From NCBI GenBank assembly GCA_964019335.1, contig OZ025703.1, positions 186,001-250,000 on the forward strand: a stretch of DNA of 64,000 nt. Reading direction: 5' to 3'. Position numbers and translations under genes: made by a program. Origin of the DNA: Diplonema japonicum. Lineage: Eukaryota; Euglenozoa; Diplonemea; Diplonemida; Diplonemidae. How positions within the stretch are numbered: the first letter of the stretch is position 1; the number at the start of each line of letters is the position of its first letter. The notes under the pieces are model-generated. The model saw only the letters and a program-made list of their open reading frames with translations, did not search any database and had not been told where the DNA came from. Below are positions 1-9,231 of this stretch, piece after piece.

Positions 1-324
1 ACATCGCCTTTTTTGAACGACCTTTAAAAAAGAAATTGGACAAGCGATCCCCTCACGACCCTATTTGTTTTTTTTTTTTATTTGGACCAAAAACCGGGAC
101 ACCCTTGGTCCATTGAACTCGGGTTCCCATAGCCCCCCGAAGGCCTAACCCTTATGCTCCGCACTGAGCTGCCAAAAAAAGAGGGGGAAAAAAAATAGGG
201 AGGGAAGCGAGTTGTAGCACGCTCTGCGTGGATCAGTATACCCCACCCCCCCACCCCACGTCTCTTTTTTTTTCTTTTTTTTTCTCTTACCTCCCATTTA
301 ACCATCTTTTTATGTATAGGAGAA
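1..324. other. Intergenic, no gene seen
   Basis: T-rich and C-rich low-complexity DNA with no credible coding frame. A short TTAACCATCT at 298-307 resembles the end of the transposon that starts at 325 and may be a partial second terminus. Confidence 0.5.
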
Positions 325-2138
325 TTAACCATCTACCAACGGACCATTTTTGCCCACCAGGGGGTAAATTTTCAAAACTTCAAAAAAAACTATTCTAGCG
401 CAACGCCGGGGCTATATGCCCCCGGAAATGCCTCCAGATGTCCCAATTCTACAGAGAGGGTACCCACAGCAGGGCCCACCCATTGTCAAAAATATCGTTC
501 CCAAAGTGCTCGAGAGGGGGTACAAAAAACAAGTCAAAAAAAATCGACTGTAAAATTCTATAAAAAGCTATTTAAGGCATTCTTGACGCGGTTCGTACGT
601 GCTCCAGGGCTGGGGGACTTCTTTTTTGACCCCGAGAGGGGTTTCTGGGGTATCCCCGGCAAGGTGGTAGTTTTTGAAGCACGGAGTCACGCAAAGTTGT
701 ACCAAGCAGGCTGACTACTGAAATAGGGTTCTTTTCGACTTGCAATGCTTGCACCGCACGTTGTGCTACTTTTTCGGGGAAATGGTCCCAGAAGGTACTG
801 TTGCGGCGTATTGGGGCCTCAGGGCACTCGTTCTGTGTTTCGGGGCATGGTATTGGGGCAGCCTGCTCTGTAGTTGACTTTAGCTGTTGTTTGGGCAGCC
901 TCCCTAGTAGCCCTTCGATGACTGCCTCTTTGAAAGGCGTGAATCCACTGTCGTTCGTACTCAGGGTGTTGGGGGGCAATGCTTCTTTCCAAACAAGCCG
1001 GGTATTTGCCATCTAACAAGTACGAAAATACTTTCAGGGGCCACTTCGAAGTCATAAGGGTGCGTTTATGGCGTTTTGTCACAGCATCACCCAGCGTCGG
1101 TTCCGCCCATTGCGGTGTTGTAAATATGCACTTGGTGGGGAGCGGGATGTCCTTTCCAGAGGGCCTCCGGTTTTTCATTCTCTTTTGGCCGACACGTCAA
1201 ATTTGACTTCACCAGAACATCCAACGTCGACAGAAAGCGCACAGGCTTGATGGCATGCCACGTTGTGGTGCAAGGGATGCTCACGTGCTGGTGGAACTGG
1301 GTGTCTCCACGGGGTGCGCGTCCTTGGGCTTGCGGCCTCGCTTCTTTGGGGCATCCGTGATCTCCGGGAGGCCTTTGCGATAGGTAGAAGTCAGCACGCT
1401 TGTTTGTTTCGCTGTGGAAACACAGATTTCCCAGAATAGTCAAAAAGCGGTCGCTTGACACGACGGTGGCGTACCCAGGGGTGTGGCTGAGAGACGTGGA
1501 GCCTGTGTGCCAGTAATCAGAATAATCTGGCTTGATATCCAAGTCCATCGACAATAGGGCACCTAGGAAGGTACGCAGAGAAGCAGCATCGAGATCCAGG
1601 GAAACACCTTTTTTAGCCGCATTTGCCACATTGTTCGAAGTTATGACCAAATAATGTTTGGGATGAGCATTTGGGATAATATATGGTACGGCGTTGAGCC
1701 TCTGATGTCAAAACAGGGTCCACAAGGATTCCGATCTTCACGAAACCGGATGCCTTCCAACTGCTCCGGCTTTGCCGTCTTATCACCCTGCTGTGACTCG
1801 GAATCGGTCGAATTCGTATCAGAATCACTGTCCGTATCAAAATTGCATAATAGGGATGAGCCATCAGTGCTACCATCACTCATAATGTCCTCTTTCGGCC
1901 TCTTTCTGGGTGCCCTTTTTTGAAGTGATCTTTAAGGGTAAATTTGGGCTGGCGTTTTTTTCATTATTTTTTCATTTTCTTGCAAAGTTAGGGCAGCATT
2001 TAGTTTATATTTTTCATATTTTCCGCGCAGGACCCGGATGCGATAAGTGGCCGGGCTGTATTGCATTGAAAGCCCTTTTGCGCAAAAGATTTTTTTTTTT
2101 CAAATCGTCTATAAAGACGCTCGTTGGTAGATGGTTAA
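325..2138 (-). mobile_element. piggyBac-type DNA transposon, decayed, with TTAA ends and TIRs
   Basis: The left end reads TTAACCATCTACCAACG (325-341). The same 17 bases occur inverted at 2122-2138, so the 1.8-kb segment is bounded by TTAA plus a 13-bp terminal inverted repeat beginning with CC. TTAA target sites and CC-starting ends are the hallmark of the piggyBac superfamily. A broken piggyBac-like transposase lies inside on the minus strand. The right end is only 97 bp before the start codon of the GST-like gene, so the insertion may sit in that gene's upstream region. Just inside the left end, around 404-424, is a GC-rich imperfect palindrome. Confidence 0.8.
572..1883 (-). pseudogene. 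piggyBac-like transposase pseudogene (frameshifted)
   Basis: Read from right to left, a Ser/Asp-rich acidic N-terminus begins at 1883. After a frame change near 1650 comes a segment with FLGALLSMDLDIKPDYSDYW and a following SSDRFLTILGNLCF, which match the piggyBac DDE_Tnp_1_7 pattern (Phe-Leu-Gly, Asp-Tyr-Trp, Arg-Phe). After further frame changes come IYNTAMGGTDAG, equivalent to the conserved Met-Gly-Gly-Val-Asp motif, and a C-terminal part with NTRLVWKEALP. At least three frame changes are needed to read it, so it cannot make a functional transposase. The assignment rests on motif order within a TTAA/TIR-bounded element. Confidence 0.75.
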
Positions 2139-2234
2139 AATTCAAATCTGGAAAAGAAAAAAAAAAAAAAAAAAAAAAAAAAAAGCACAAAAAACACAAT
2201 ACACAACGAGAAAAAAAAAAAAAAAAAAAAGAAA

Positions 2235-3104
2235 ATGTCTGAAAACAAAACCGAGAGCCCGATCGAATACGTGTCTCGCAAGCAAGTGCCGGAGCTCGTC
2301 GATGGTCTGATGCTCAAGGTGATCGACGCCAGGCCGGAGGATCCGAGAACATTCATGGCCGCGGTGCTGTCGGGCGCACCACCACCGACCCAAAAAGACG
2401 GCAAGGTCCAACTCTTTCTGACAAGAGCCAGCGTCACATGCCACGGCCCGTGGATACTCCTGAGAATGGCGAACATAGAACACGAGCTCCGAGACGTGAA
2501 CATCATGGTGGGCGACCAGAAGAAACCAGCTTACTTAGAAATGAACCCAACGCACACAGTGCCGCTCATCAGGGATGCAGGCGGTTTGTGTGTGTGGGAG
2601 TCAAACGCGATTATGAGGTTTTTGTGCAACAAATACCAAAACGCTGCAAAATTCTACCCGCAAGACGCAGAAAGCAGGGCTCACTGCGACATGGCAATGG
2701 ACTGGCGACATTCTAACTTCTACAAAAACGTCAGCGAGATGGCGTACAGAAAGCTCGGTCTTATGCCCGACGACGCTGACGCCGTTGCCACTGCAAAGGA
2801 GAAGCTCATCAACGATTCTGACGGCTGTTTCCACATCCTCACCACTTTCTTCTTAAAAGGCAGGCCTTTTATATGCGGGGATGCTCCCACCATCGCAGAT
2901 TTCTGCATTGTACCTTCCTTCGGTTTTCTTGATGTGTGTGATGTTGAAGTCCCTGCTGCAGTGGCCGCGTACCGTAAGAGGCTGGAAGATGCTGTGGGTT
3001 ATGAGGAGGTAGCCGAAGGATGCGGCGCCTTTGGTTTGAAAGCGTTTATCGAAAAGGCAACCAAGCCCGAGGAAGCGAAGAAAGAAGAGGAGAAGAAGGA
3101 GTAA
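2235..3104 (+). CDS. RIIa dimerization/docking domain fused to a glutathione S-transferase-like protein
   Basis: The protein has 289 aa. Residues 9-45 (EYVSRKQVPELV...ARPEDPRTFM) match the RIIa dimerization/docking fold of cAMP-dependent kinase regulatory subunits, including the ARPxxPxxF signature. Residues about 54-135 match a GST N-terminal thioredoxin fold, with NPTHTVPLI carrying the cis-proline and WESNAIMRFL the glutathione-contacting Glu-Ser. Residues about 145-270 form an all-helical GST C-domain with an N-capping-like DAPTIADF. The tail is Lys/Glu-rich. RIIa domains dimerize and bind amphipathic helices of anchoring proteins, often in flagella; the GST part may conjugate glutathione or be structural. 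The ATG follows a run of A residues, like other genes here. No intron is visible. The GST assignment is firm, the RIIa one good, and the cellular role is inference. Confidence 0.88.
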   Translation: MSENKTESPIEYVSRKQVPELVDGLMLKVIDARPEDPRTFMAAVLSGAPPPTQKDGKVQLFLTRASVTCHGPWILLRMANIEHELRDVNIMVGDQKKPAYLEMNPTHTVPLIRDAGGLCVWESNAIMRFLCNKYQNAAKFYPQDAESRAHCDMAMDWRHSNFYKNVSEMAYRKLGLMPDDADAVATAKEKLINDSDGCFHILTTFFLKGRPFICGDAPTIADFCIVPSFGFLDVCDVEVPAAVAAYRKRLEDAVGYEEVAEGCGAFGLKAFIEKATKPEEAKKEEEKKE

Positions 3105-3372
3105 TTTTTTTTTGTTTTTTGTTTTTTTTTTTTTTATTTTTTAAAAAAAAAAAAAATTAATTGTACATAACTCCTTACTGTAAAATCTCTTAACTCCGCC
3201 CTCCAACATTTTTCTTAGCCTGTAGGGGTAAAAACGAAGAGCCTGCAATACGTGAGATAGAAATTAAGAGATTTACAGTATTTCAAAAAATTTTTTTCTT
3301 TTCTCCCCCCCCTTTTTTTTCCCCTTTTTTTAGTACACAACTCGAGGTGGGCGCAAAAAGAAAAATTAAACG
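3105..3372. other. T-rich intergenic spacer
   Basis: Long T tracts follow the GST stop, then a mixed segment and a pyrimidine-rich tract (3295-3330) before the polymerase leader. No gene is seen. In a trans-splicing organism the tract before the AG dinucleotides near 3332-3365 would be an acceptor candidate; that is speculation. Confidence 0.5.
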
Positions 3373-3779
3373 ATGCCCAGTGGGATAAAACGGAGGACAC
3401 CTGATCGGGGGCAGAAAAGCTCTATTTTCACTTCTCGGCCAGTGGGAGACCTGAAGTCGACAGCGACGGACATCCCCACGTCCGACCTCTACCAGAATCT
3501 AGTGGAAGAGGAAGCAAGGAAGAGACAAAAAGTAGGCACGGGGCAATCAACGGCACAAGAACCTGTTGTGGAGTCCCCATTGTCGGCCGTGCTGCAATAC
3601 CACAGACAACAAGCGAAGATTGTTGAGGAGTCCAGGCTGAACTCAAAAGCGGAGGCGGGCGCGAAAAAAGGCGGCAAGGGAAAGGGCGGAAAAGGCAGCA
3701 AAGGGGGAAAACCAACCAAACCAAAACCAGCCCCGAAGCTTCAGGCAAAAAAACCAACCCCGAAACAACAACAACCACT

Positions 3780-3852
<73 letters not shown>

Positions 3853-5613
3853 CCCGAAGTAGCGAAAATAGATCTTTCATCGTTTCTATCCGCATACCCG
3901 GCACAGATATCCCCTTATATTTCTCTGCATTTAAAATCCTGGCATAGTGATGAATCGACTGGAGATCTTCTTGCGGCAACCGGTGCTTGGCCCGATCCGA
4001 GTTCGGTCACCGCTAAAATCCGTTTGGACCAGGGTACAGCATGGGACGGACTGTTGACCCCGAACAACCTCGTGCCCCTCGTATCGCTTCTAACCGACGA
4101 AGCCCGAGAAAAATTCTGCTTCAACGTTCAACACATCCTGACGTTCTTGCTGAGAAGAGGTACGTTTAACAAAGCACCGGCAAGGCTTTACGACATCAAA
4201 ACAATGCTGTGGATGCTCGATCCTGTCAAAGCCTTCTCTTTAAAAGAAGCAACCGCTTACTACAAGCAGGACACTGTTTTCGGTCTGAACATGGTGTTAA
4301 AAAGCCGCCTGCAAGACGAACGCTTAGCATACGGTTTCACACAGTTGGAGACACCCTTGGCGTGGCTTCTGGCTGGAATGCGTGTGAACGGATTCCCAAT
4401 AGACCTCGAGGTGATACGCACCTCTACAGAACTGAACAGTTCGAGGCTTCTGGAATTAGAAAAAGAATCAGCGTGTCTTGCTAACAAAGAAGATTTCAAC
4501 ACGCAAAGTGTCGACGATATACGAACTGTACTTTTCGATGAGCTTCGCCTGCAAGACAAAGTCGGCGCGCACAACCTCACCATAACCCCTAAGAAGGGCG
4601 TGTATTCGACTGACAAAGAAAACCTCCTCCTCCTGTCCCAGCACCACGCTCTTCCAGGTGTAATTATCGAACACAGAGCCCTGCAAAAAATGCAATCAAC
4701 TTATGTTCAAAATCTAACATCTCATGCGATAAAAAGCTCGGCAGGAGCGTCCGTCCACCCTGTTTTCAACCAAGAAGGAACCGATACAGGGAGGCTTTCC
4801 TGTTCTTCACCTAATCTTCAGAACCAACCGCGGAAGGGGAACAAGTACGGGAAGATCAGAGAAGCGTTTCGAGCGCTTCCAGGTGAGGTCCTGATAGCCA
4901 TGGATTACTCCCAGATTGAAATCAGAGTCTTGGCACATGTTTCAAAAGATCCCGCACTGATCGACATTTTAAAATCCGGTGGCGACATGCATAGGTCGGT
5001 AGCGGCGAAGGTTTTCAATAAGAAGAAGGAAGACGTGACTCAAGAAGAAAGGCAAGCCGGGAAGAAAGTAGTCTTCGGGATGATATACGGTCAGGGTGTC
5101 AAAGCTCTCGCAGGAGGGTTGGGCGTTTCTATCGATAAAGCTTCAGGGCTTTTGACAGGATTTCGGCGTGAGTTTCCAGGCGTTGTTGCTTGGGGAGAAC
5201 GTGCAGTTCTTCAATGCCGCTCCTCCGGTATGGTCCGCACCTTTGCAAACCGGCTCCGAAAATTGCCATGTATCAACACCGGAAATCCCTTTGAACGGGC
5301 GCAAGCTGAACGCCAAGCAACCAACACTGTCATCCAAGGGTCCGCGGCCGATATCATAAAGATGGCTATGCTCACCACAGCACCGCATGCGGTTCAGTAC
5401 GGTTTAACTCTTCTTTGCCAGGTCCACGACGAGATGATCTACAGTTCCCCCCCAGGCTGCCTTCAGAAGGTTATCCCGTTGCTTAAATCAGCAATGGAAA
5501 CCGCCACCTCTCTCGCAGTCCCCCTAACCGTGTCAATTGAATACGGGCCTACATGGGGCGAACTTGTCCCGTGGGACAACGGGGAACCAGCTGCTTCTTG
5601 GAATGGGATTTGA
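3373..5613 (+). CDS. Family-A DNA polymerase (POLN/POLQ-type polymerase domain)
   Basis: The protein has 746 aa and no introns. Residues 1-130 are low complexity with a Lys/Gly-rich stretch (about 92-132), followed by a polyglutamine tract (about 133-160). Residues about 165-340 resemble a degenerate 3'-5' exonuclease fold (LYDIKTMLWML) without obvious catalytic acids. The polymerase domain has motif A DYSQIEIR with Asp511, the O-helix RQAGKKVVFGMIYG with Arg560, Lys564, Phe568 and Tyr572 at Klenow spacing, and motif C VHDE with His685-Asp686-Glu687. All catalytic residues are present, so it should be active. No helicase domain is attached, and the large inserts of animal POLQ are not seen. 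Family members act in repair, lesion bypass or organelle replication. Its last ~18 codons and 3' flank recur at the ends of all type C MGS genes. Confidence 0.93.
3766..3852. repeat. CAA trinucleotide repeat encoding polyglutamine
   Basis: An almost pure (CAA)n run with one early CCACTA interruption lies inside the polymerase gene and encodes about 28 Gln. It is in frame, so changes in length would keep the gene open. Confidence 0.9.
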
Positions 5614-5650
5614 AAGACGAAAGCTGTGTCAATTGGATACAGGGGGGAAA
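5559..5650 (+). repeat. Polymerase 3'-end segment shared with type C MGS genes
   Basis: From the codons for ELVP through the stop codon and about 55 bp beyond, this stretch recurs with very few changes at 14835-14925, 30195-30300 and 47353-47458. A shorter version beginning at GGGATTTGAAAG recurs at 36414 and 53426. In the polymerase it is the natural end, directly after the conserved family-A terminal motif (GPTWGEL), so the polymerase is the likely source. Confidence 0.85.
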
Positions 5651-5767
5651 AAAAAGGGGTTTTTTTTTTTTTTTTAAAGTTTTTCCCTTCTTGCTTTGTC
5701 TTTTTTTTTTTTTTTTATCTCATCTGAAAAAAAAAAAAGAAGCTAAACCCTCCTTTTTTTTTTTATG

Positions 5768-5823
5768 CTGCAACTAAGACCACAACAACAGATTCCTTAA
5801 ACACATACAAACAAGAAAAAGAA
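5768..5823 (+). promoter_or_regulatory. Conserved MGS-family 5' leader
   Basis: A segment beginning CTGCAACTAAGA, followed by CAA repeats, GATTCCTTAAACACA and an A-rich run, directly precedes the ATG. The same leader precedes family genes at 12776, 22953, 27513, 29626, 34360, 37844, 40162, 44720, 46784, 51507, 54854 and 56981, and relics at 15366, 32854, 36893, 50012 and 53903. Family genes at 8233, 10736, 20635 and 62532 have different leaders. It is probably 5' UTR; a role in expression is inferred. Confidence 0.55.
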
Positions 5824-6822
5824 ATGGGTTCCGTAGGAAGCATTGCGGCCGTCATCGACGTGTCCATCACAGCCTTCTACTTGGACATGAGGGTGAACCT
5901 CGATGGTGGCAGCGGGTGGGAGAGTCCCATCTACTGTGGGGCTTACCCGAACGCAGCTGGCAGCAGGAAACCCCAAGACTACACCAGTGTGACTAGACAT
6001 GCGTCTCACGACGGGAGTGGCAGCTACTTCATGCCGAGGATCACAAGGGATGCCTACAACAATGCCATCAGTCCTCATGTCACTTACGAGGTGAAGTGCA
6101 GCATTAACCCTAAGAAAGGTAACTGGGATTACCTCAGCACGTATGTGAGGACCCCTGCTGCTCCGACACCGGCTCCCACCCCTGTCCCAACTCCTGCTCC
6201 CACACCCGAGCCCACTCCTGCCCCTACACCCGAGCCCACTCCTGCTCCCACACCTGAGCCGACTCCTGTCCCGACCCCTGCCCCCACACCTGTCCCCACC
6301 CCTGCTCCCTGTGTGACTGGGGTGAAGCTGAACGGGGTCCCCGTGACTGAGATCGACATGGACGGACAGGAGACCCTTGACCTTGGGGGGAAGACCTGGT
6401 CGCACTTCCCGAACTCCATGAACGGGATGCACGCCTACTCCCTCCCGTACCCTGTTCCCGCAACAACCGAGATCGAGATGACCTGCTGCGGTGGGGAGGA
6501 GTGCGTGTTCTTCGTGGCTCTGTACAACTGTGCTGCGTGCCTCGGACCCAGGCCTGCTGGCCTCGCCGAGACCCTCGTCCTGGACGGGTGGGACAGTGGT
6601 GCATGCTCCCCCAGGTTCGAGGGGGACTTCAAGACCACCGCCTTCCGCAAGGGTGTTGACGCTGTGAACCAGGACGTTGTCCTCACCTACACCGCACCCC
6701 ACGAGGAGATCATGCAGGTGTTCGGGTTGGAGGGGGCTGTTCACAACCCGTGGTGTGTGAGGCCCCGTGGCCCTGTGGCTCCTGGTGGTGCTGGGTGCGG
6801 TGGGAAGTGCCCTGTTATCTAA
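5824..6822 (+). CDS. MGS-family protein, type A copy 1 (332 aa, unrecognised family)
   Basis: I do not recognise the family. The N-domain (residues 1-112) has two Cys (IYCGAY and VKCSIN). The linker (about 113-163) is a repeat of [11 protein letters not shown] type. The C-domain (about 164-332) has ten Cys, including CCGGEEC, NCAAC and the end GCGGKCPVI. The start MGSVGS (Gly2, Ser6) fits an N-myristoylation signal; no signal peptide or membrane helix is evident. The Pro-Thr linker suggests an extended, possibly O-glycosylated spacer, but the topology is unclear. This copy carries the N-domain variants [21 protein letters not shown] and [12 protein letters not shown], shared with the copy at 56981. 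The start is set by the conserved leader and by agreement among copies. Confidence 0.85.
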   Translation: MGSVGSIAAVIDVSITAFYLDMRVNLDGGSGWESPIYCGAYPNAAGSRKPQDYTSVTRHASHDGSGSYFMPRITRDAYNNAISPHVTYEVKCSINPKKGNWDYLSTYVRTPAAPTPAPTPVPTPAPTPEPTPAPTPEPTPAPTPEPTPVPTPAPTPVPTPAPCVTGVKLNGVPVTEIDMDGQETLDLGGKTWSHFPNSMNGMHAYSLPYPVPATTEIEMTCCGGEECVFFVALYNCAACLGPRPAGLAETLVLDGWDSGACSPRFEGDFKTTAFRKGVDAVNQDVVLTYTAPHEEIMQVFGLEGAVHNPWCVRPRGPVAPGGAGCGGKCPVI

Positions 6823-7977
6823 GATCCATTCACTACAAACAGCTTCCTATTTCATATTTTCAATTCCCCCTCCACCTATCCTACTCAATACCCCTTAAAG
6901 TGAAGCGATGGTCAAATTTCAATATTTGATGGTCTCACAACGAAGGGACTTTAAAAATGAAAGAATGGCAAACTCAGGCAAGTAGCACAAAGACACATGC
7001 TCTCTTCAAGACTTTGGACTTTTGGATATGAATTCCTCCCTTAGTCAACTGCGCCCTTCACAAGGTGACTGTCAATGGTGTCTGACATTGTATGCTCTGT
7101 TTTTAAGGAATGCCATGTCATTTTCTTTTTCTTTCTTTCTTTCCCCTCTTTTCTCTGTTAAAAATGATCAAACTAGACACACTTGTACCAGAGCAAGAAA
7201 CTACTTTTCCTTGTTCTGCGCGATTTGTCTTTCTGGACTTTTCTTGCCAGCGGGACTTCTGCGTAGGCAATGATCAAGGGCAACTTGGTACTTCCAGCAA
7301 GTACCAGCCCCGCCGCTTTGTCAAAAGCTACACCCCTATCAAGTTGAACCCTATGGGTGCCTTTTGACGTTTCTTTTTTTTTTTTTTATATTTTTTTTTT
7401 ATACCTTTTTGTCTTTCTGGACTTTTCTTGCCAGCAGAACCGAATGAGGCTTCTGCGAAGGCAATGATCAAGGGCGTCTTGCAACTTCCTATCAAGTTAA
7501 ACCCTATGGGTGCCTTTTGACGTTTTGTTTGTTTTCATTTTGTTTTCTGTTTTCGGTTTAACTGGCAACACCTTCAGAAACCGTTTCTATTTTTTTTTTT
7601 TTTTTTTTACCTTTTAACCCTTTTGTTTCCCCTTTTTTTTTCTTCTTTTTCCAAAAAAAAAAAGAGAGGAGAGGGGAAGAGAACGAGATTCTTTTTATTT
7701 TTTTTTCTTCTCCCTCTAAATTCCATCTTTTATTTGAAAAGTGAAAAAAAGAGAAAAAAAAAAAAAAAAACCGACTTTTTTGTTTTTTAACTGCACCACG
7801 AGTCGCTCTGGTCGATGCTACTCTTCCCTCTTCACACTCTAGCGCCTTGGATCATCACTTTTTTGCTTTTTTTTCAATTCTGGTTGATACAAGGCATCCT
7901 CTCTTGTTATTTTTATTTTTCTTATCGACAACTTTTTTTATTTCTGCGATACATCTACGCTCGGGGATAGCCGTCTT
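6823..7977. other. Spacer with internal duplication, no gene
   Basis: T-rich spacer. It contains a diverged direct duplication: about 7225-7367 and 7406-7522 both run from GTCTTTCTGGACTTTTCTTG to CCCTATGGGTGCCTTTTGAC. The whole spacer is paralogous to 57980-59402. Small frames here are low-complexity and unconvincing. Confidence 0.6.
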
Positions 7978-8097
7978 TCATGTGTCCTGCGTAGTCTCAT
8001 GTGTCCTGCGTAGTCTCATGTGTCCTGCGTAGTCTCATGTGTCCTGCGTAGTCTCATGTGTCCTGCGTAGTCTCATGTGTCCTGCGTAGTCTCATGT
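7978..8097. repeat. Short 19-bp tandem array (about 6 units)
   Basis: Six units of tctcatgtgtcctgcgtag, all with T at the variable site. Both flanks match those of the roughly 157-unit array at 59403-62406, so the two are the same locus in paralogous blocks. Confidence 0.9.
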
Positions 8098-8232
8098 CGT
8101 CCTTCTGAACCACAATCCTAGTCTCAAGCCCACCAACTTGGCCAACGTTTTTCTTCTTACTTTTTCAAAAAGAAAAATTAAATTAATCTCACAGATTTCA
8201 ACACTAACACATTTTAATAAAACAAAAGCAAA

Positions 8233-9231
8233 ATGGGTTCTGCAGGAAGCATTGCGGCCGTCATCGACGTGTCCATCACAGCCTTCTACTTGGACATGAG
8301 GGTGAACCTCGATGGTGGCAGCGGGTGGGAGAGTCCCATCTACTGTGGGGCTTTCCCCAACGGAGCTGGCAGCAGGAGACCCCAAGACTATACTCGTGTG
8401 TCTAGGTGGCCGTCTCACGACGGGAGTGGCAGCTACTTCATGCCGAGGATCACAAGGGATGCCTACAACAATGCCATCAATCCTCATGTCACTTACGAGG
8501 TGAAGTGCAGCATTGACCCCGACTGGGGTGGTTGGTCTTACCTCAGCACGTATGTGAGGACCCCTGCTGCTCCGACACCGGCTCCCACCCCTGTCCCAAC
8601 TCCTGCTCCCACACCCGAGCCCACTCCTGCCCCTACACCCGAGCCCACTCCTGCTCCCACACCTGAGCCGACTCCTGTCCCGACCCCTGCCCCCACACCT
8701 GTCCCCACCCCTGCTCCCTGTGTGACTGGGGTGAAGCTGAACGGGGTCCCCGTGACTGAGATCGACATGGACGGACAGGAGACCCTTGACCTTGGGGGGA
8801 AGACCTGGTCGCACTTCCCGAACTCCATGAACGGGATGCACGCCTACTCCCTCCCGTACCCTGTTCCCGCAACAACCGAGATCGAGATGACCTGCTGCGG
8901 TGGGGAGGAGTGCGTGTTCTTCGTGGCTCTGTACAACTGTGCTGCGTGCCTCGGACCCAGGCCTGCTGGCCTCGCCGAGACCCTCGTCCTGGACGGGTGG
9001 GACAGTGGTGCATGCTCCCCCAGGTTCGAGGGGGACTTCAAGACCACCGCCTTCCGCAAGGGTGTTGACGCTGTGAACCAGGACGTTGTCCTCACCTACA
9101 CCGCACCCCACGAGGAGATCATGCAGATGTTCGGGTTGGAGGGGGCTGTTCACAACCCGTGGTGTGTGAGGCCCCATGGCCCTGTGGCTCCTGGTGGTGC
9201 TGGGTGCGGTGGGAAGTGCCCTGTTATCTAA
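8233..9231 (+). CDS. MGS-family protein, type A copy 2
   Basis: The protein has 332 aa: N-domain, Pro-Thr linker and ten-Cys C-domain as in copy 1. It starts MGSAGS. Its N-domain variants are [24 protein letters not shown] and [12 protein letters not shown], closest to the copy at 62532. The C-domain differs from copy 1 by only a couple of residues (QMFG for QVFG). The leader is unlike most of the family (ATTTCAACACTAACACATTT, then an A-rich run) and is shared only with 62532, so this pair may be regulated differently. Confidence 0.85.
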   Translation: MGSAGSIAAVIDVSITAFYLDMRVNLDGGSGWESPIYCGAFPNGAGSRRPQDYTRVSRWPSHDGSGSYFMPRITRDAYNNAINPHVTYEVKCSIDPDWGGWSYLSTYVRTPAAPTPAPTPVPTPAPTPEPTPAPTPEPTPAPTPEPTPVPTPAPTPVPTPAPCVTGVKLNGVPVTEIDMDGQETLDLGGKTWSHFPNSMNGMHAYSLPYPVPATTEIEMTCCGGEECVFFVALYNCAACLGPRPAGLAETLVLDGWDSGACSPRFEGDFKTTAFRKGVDAVNQDVVLTYTAPHEEIMQMFGLEGAVHNPWCVRPHGPVAPGGAGCGGKCPVI

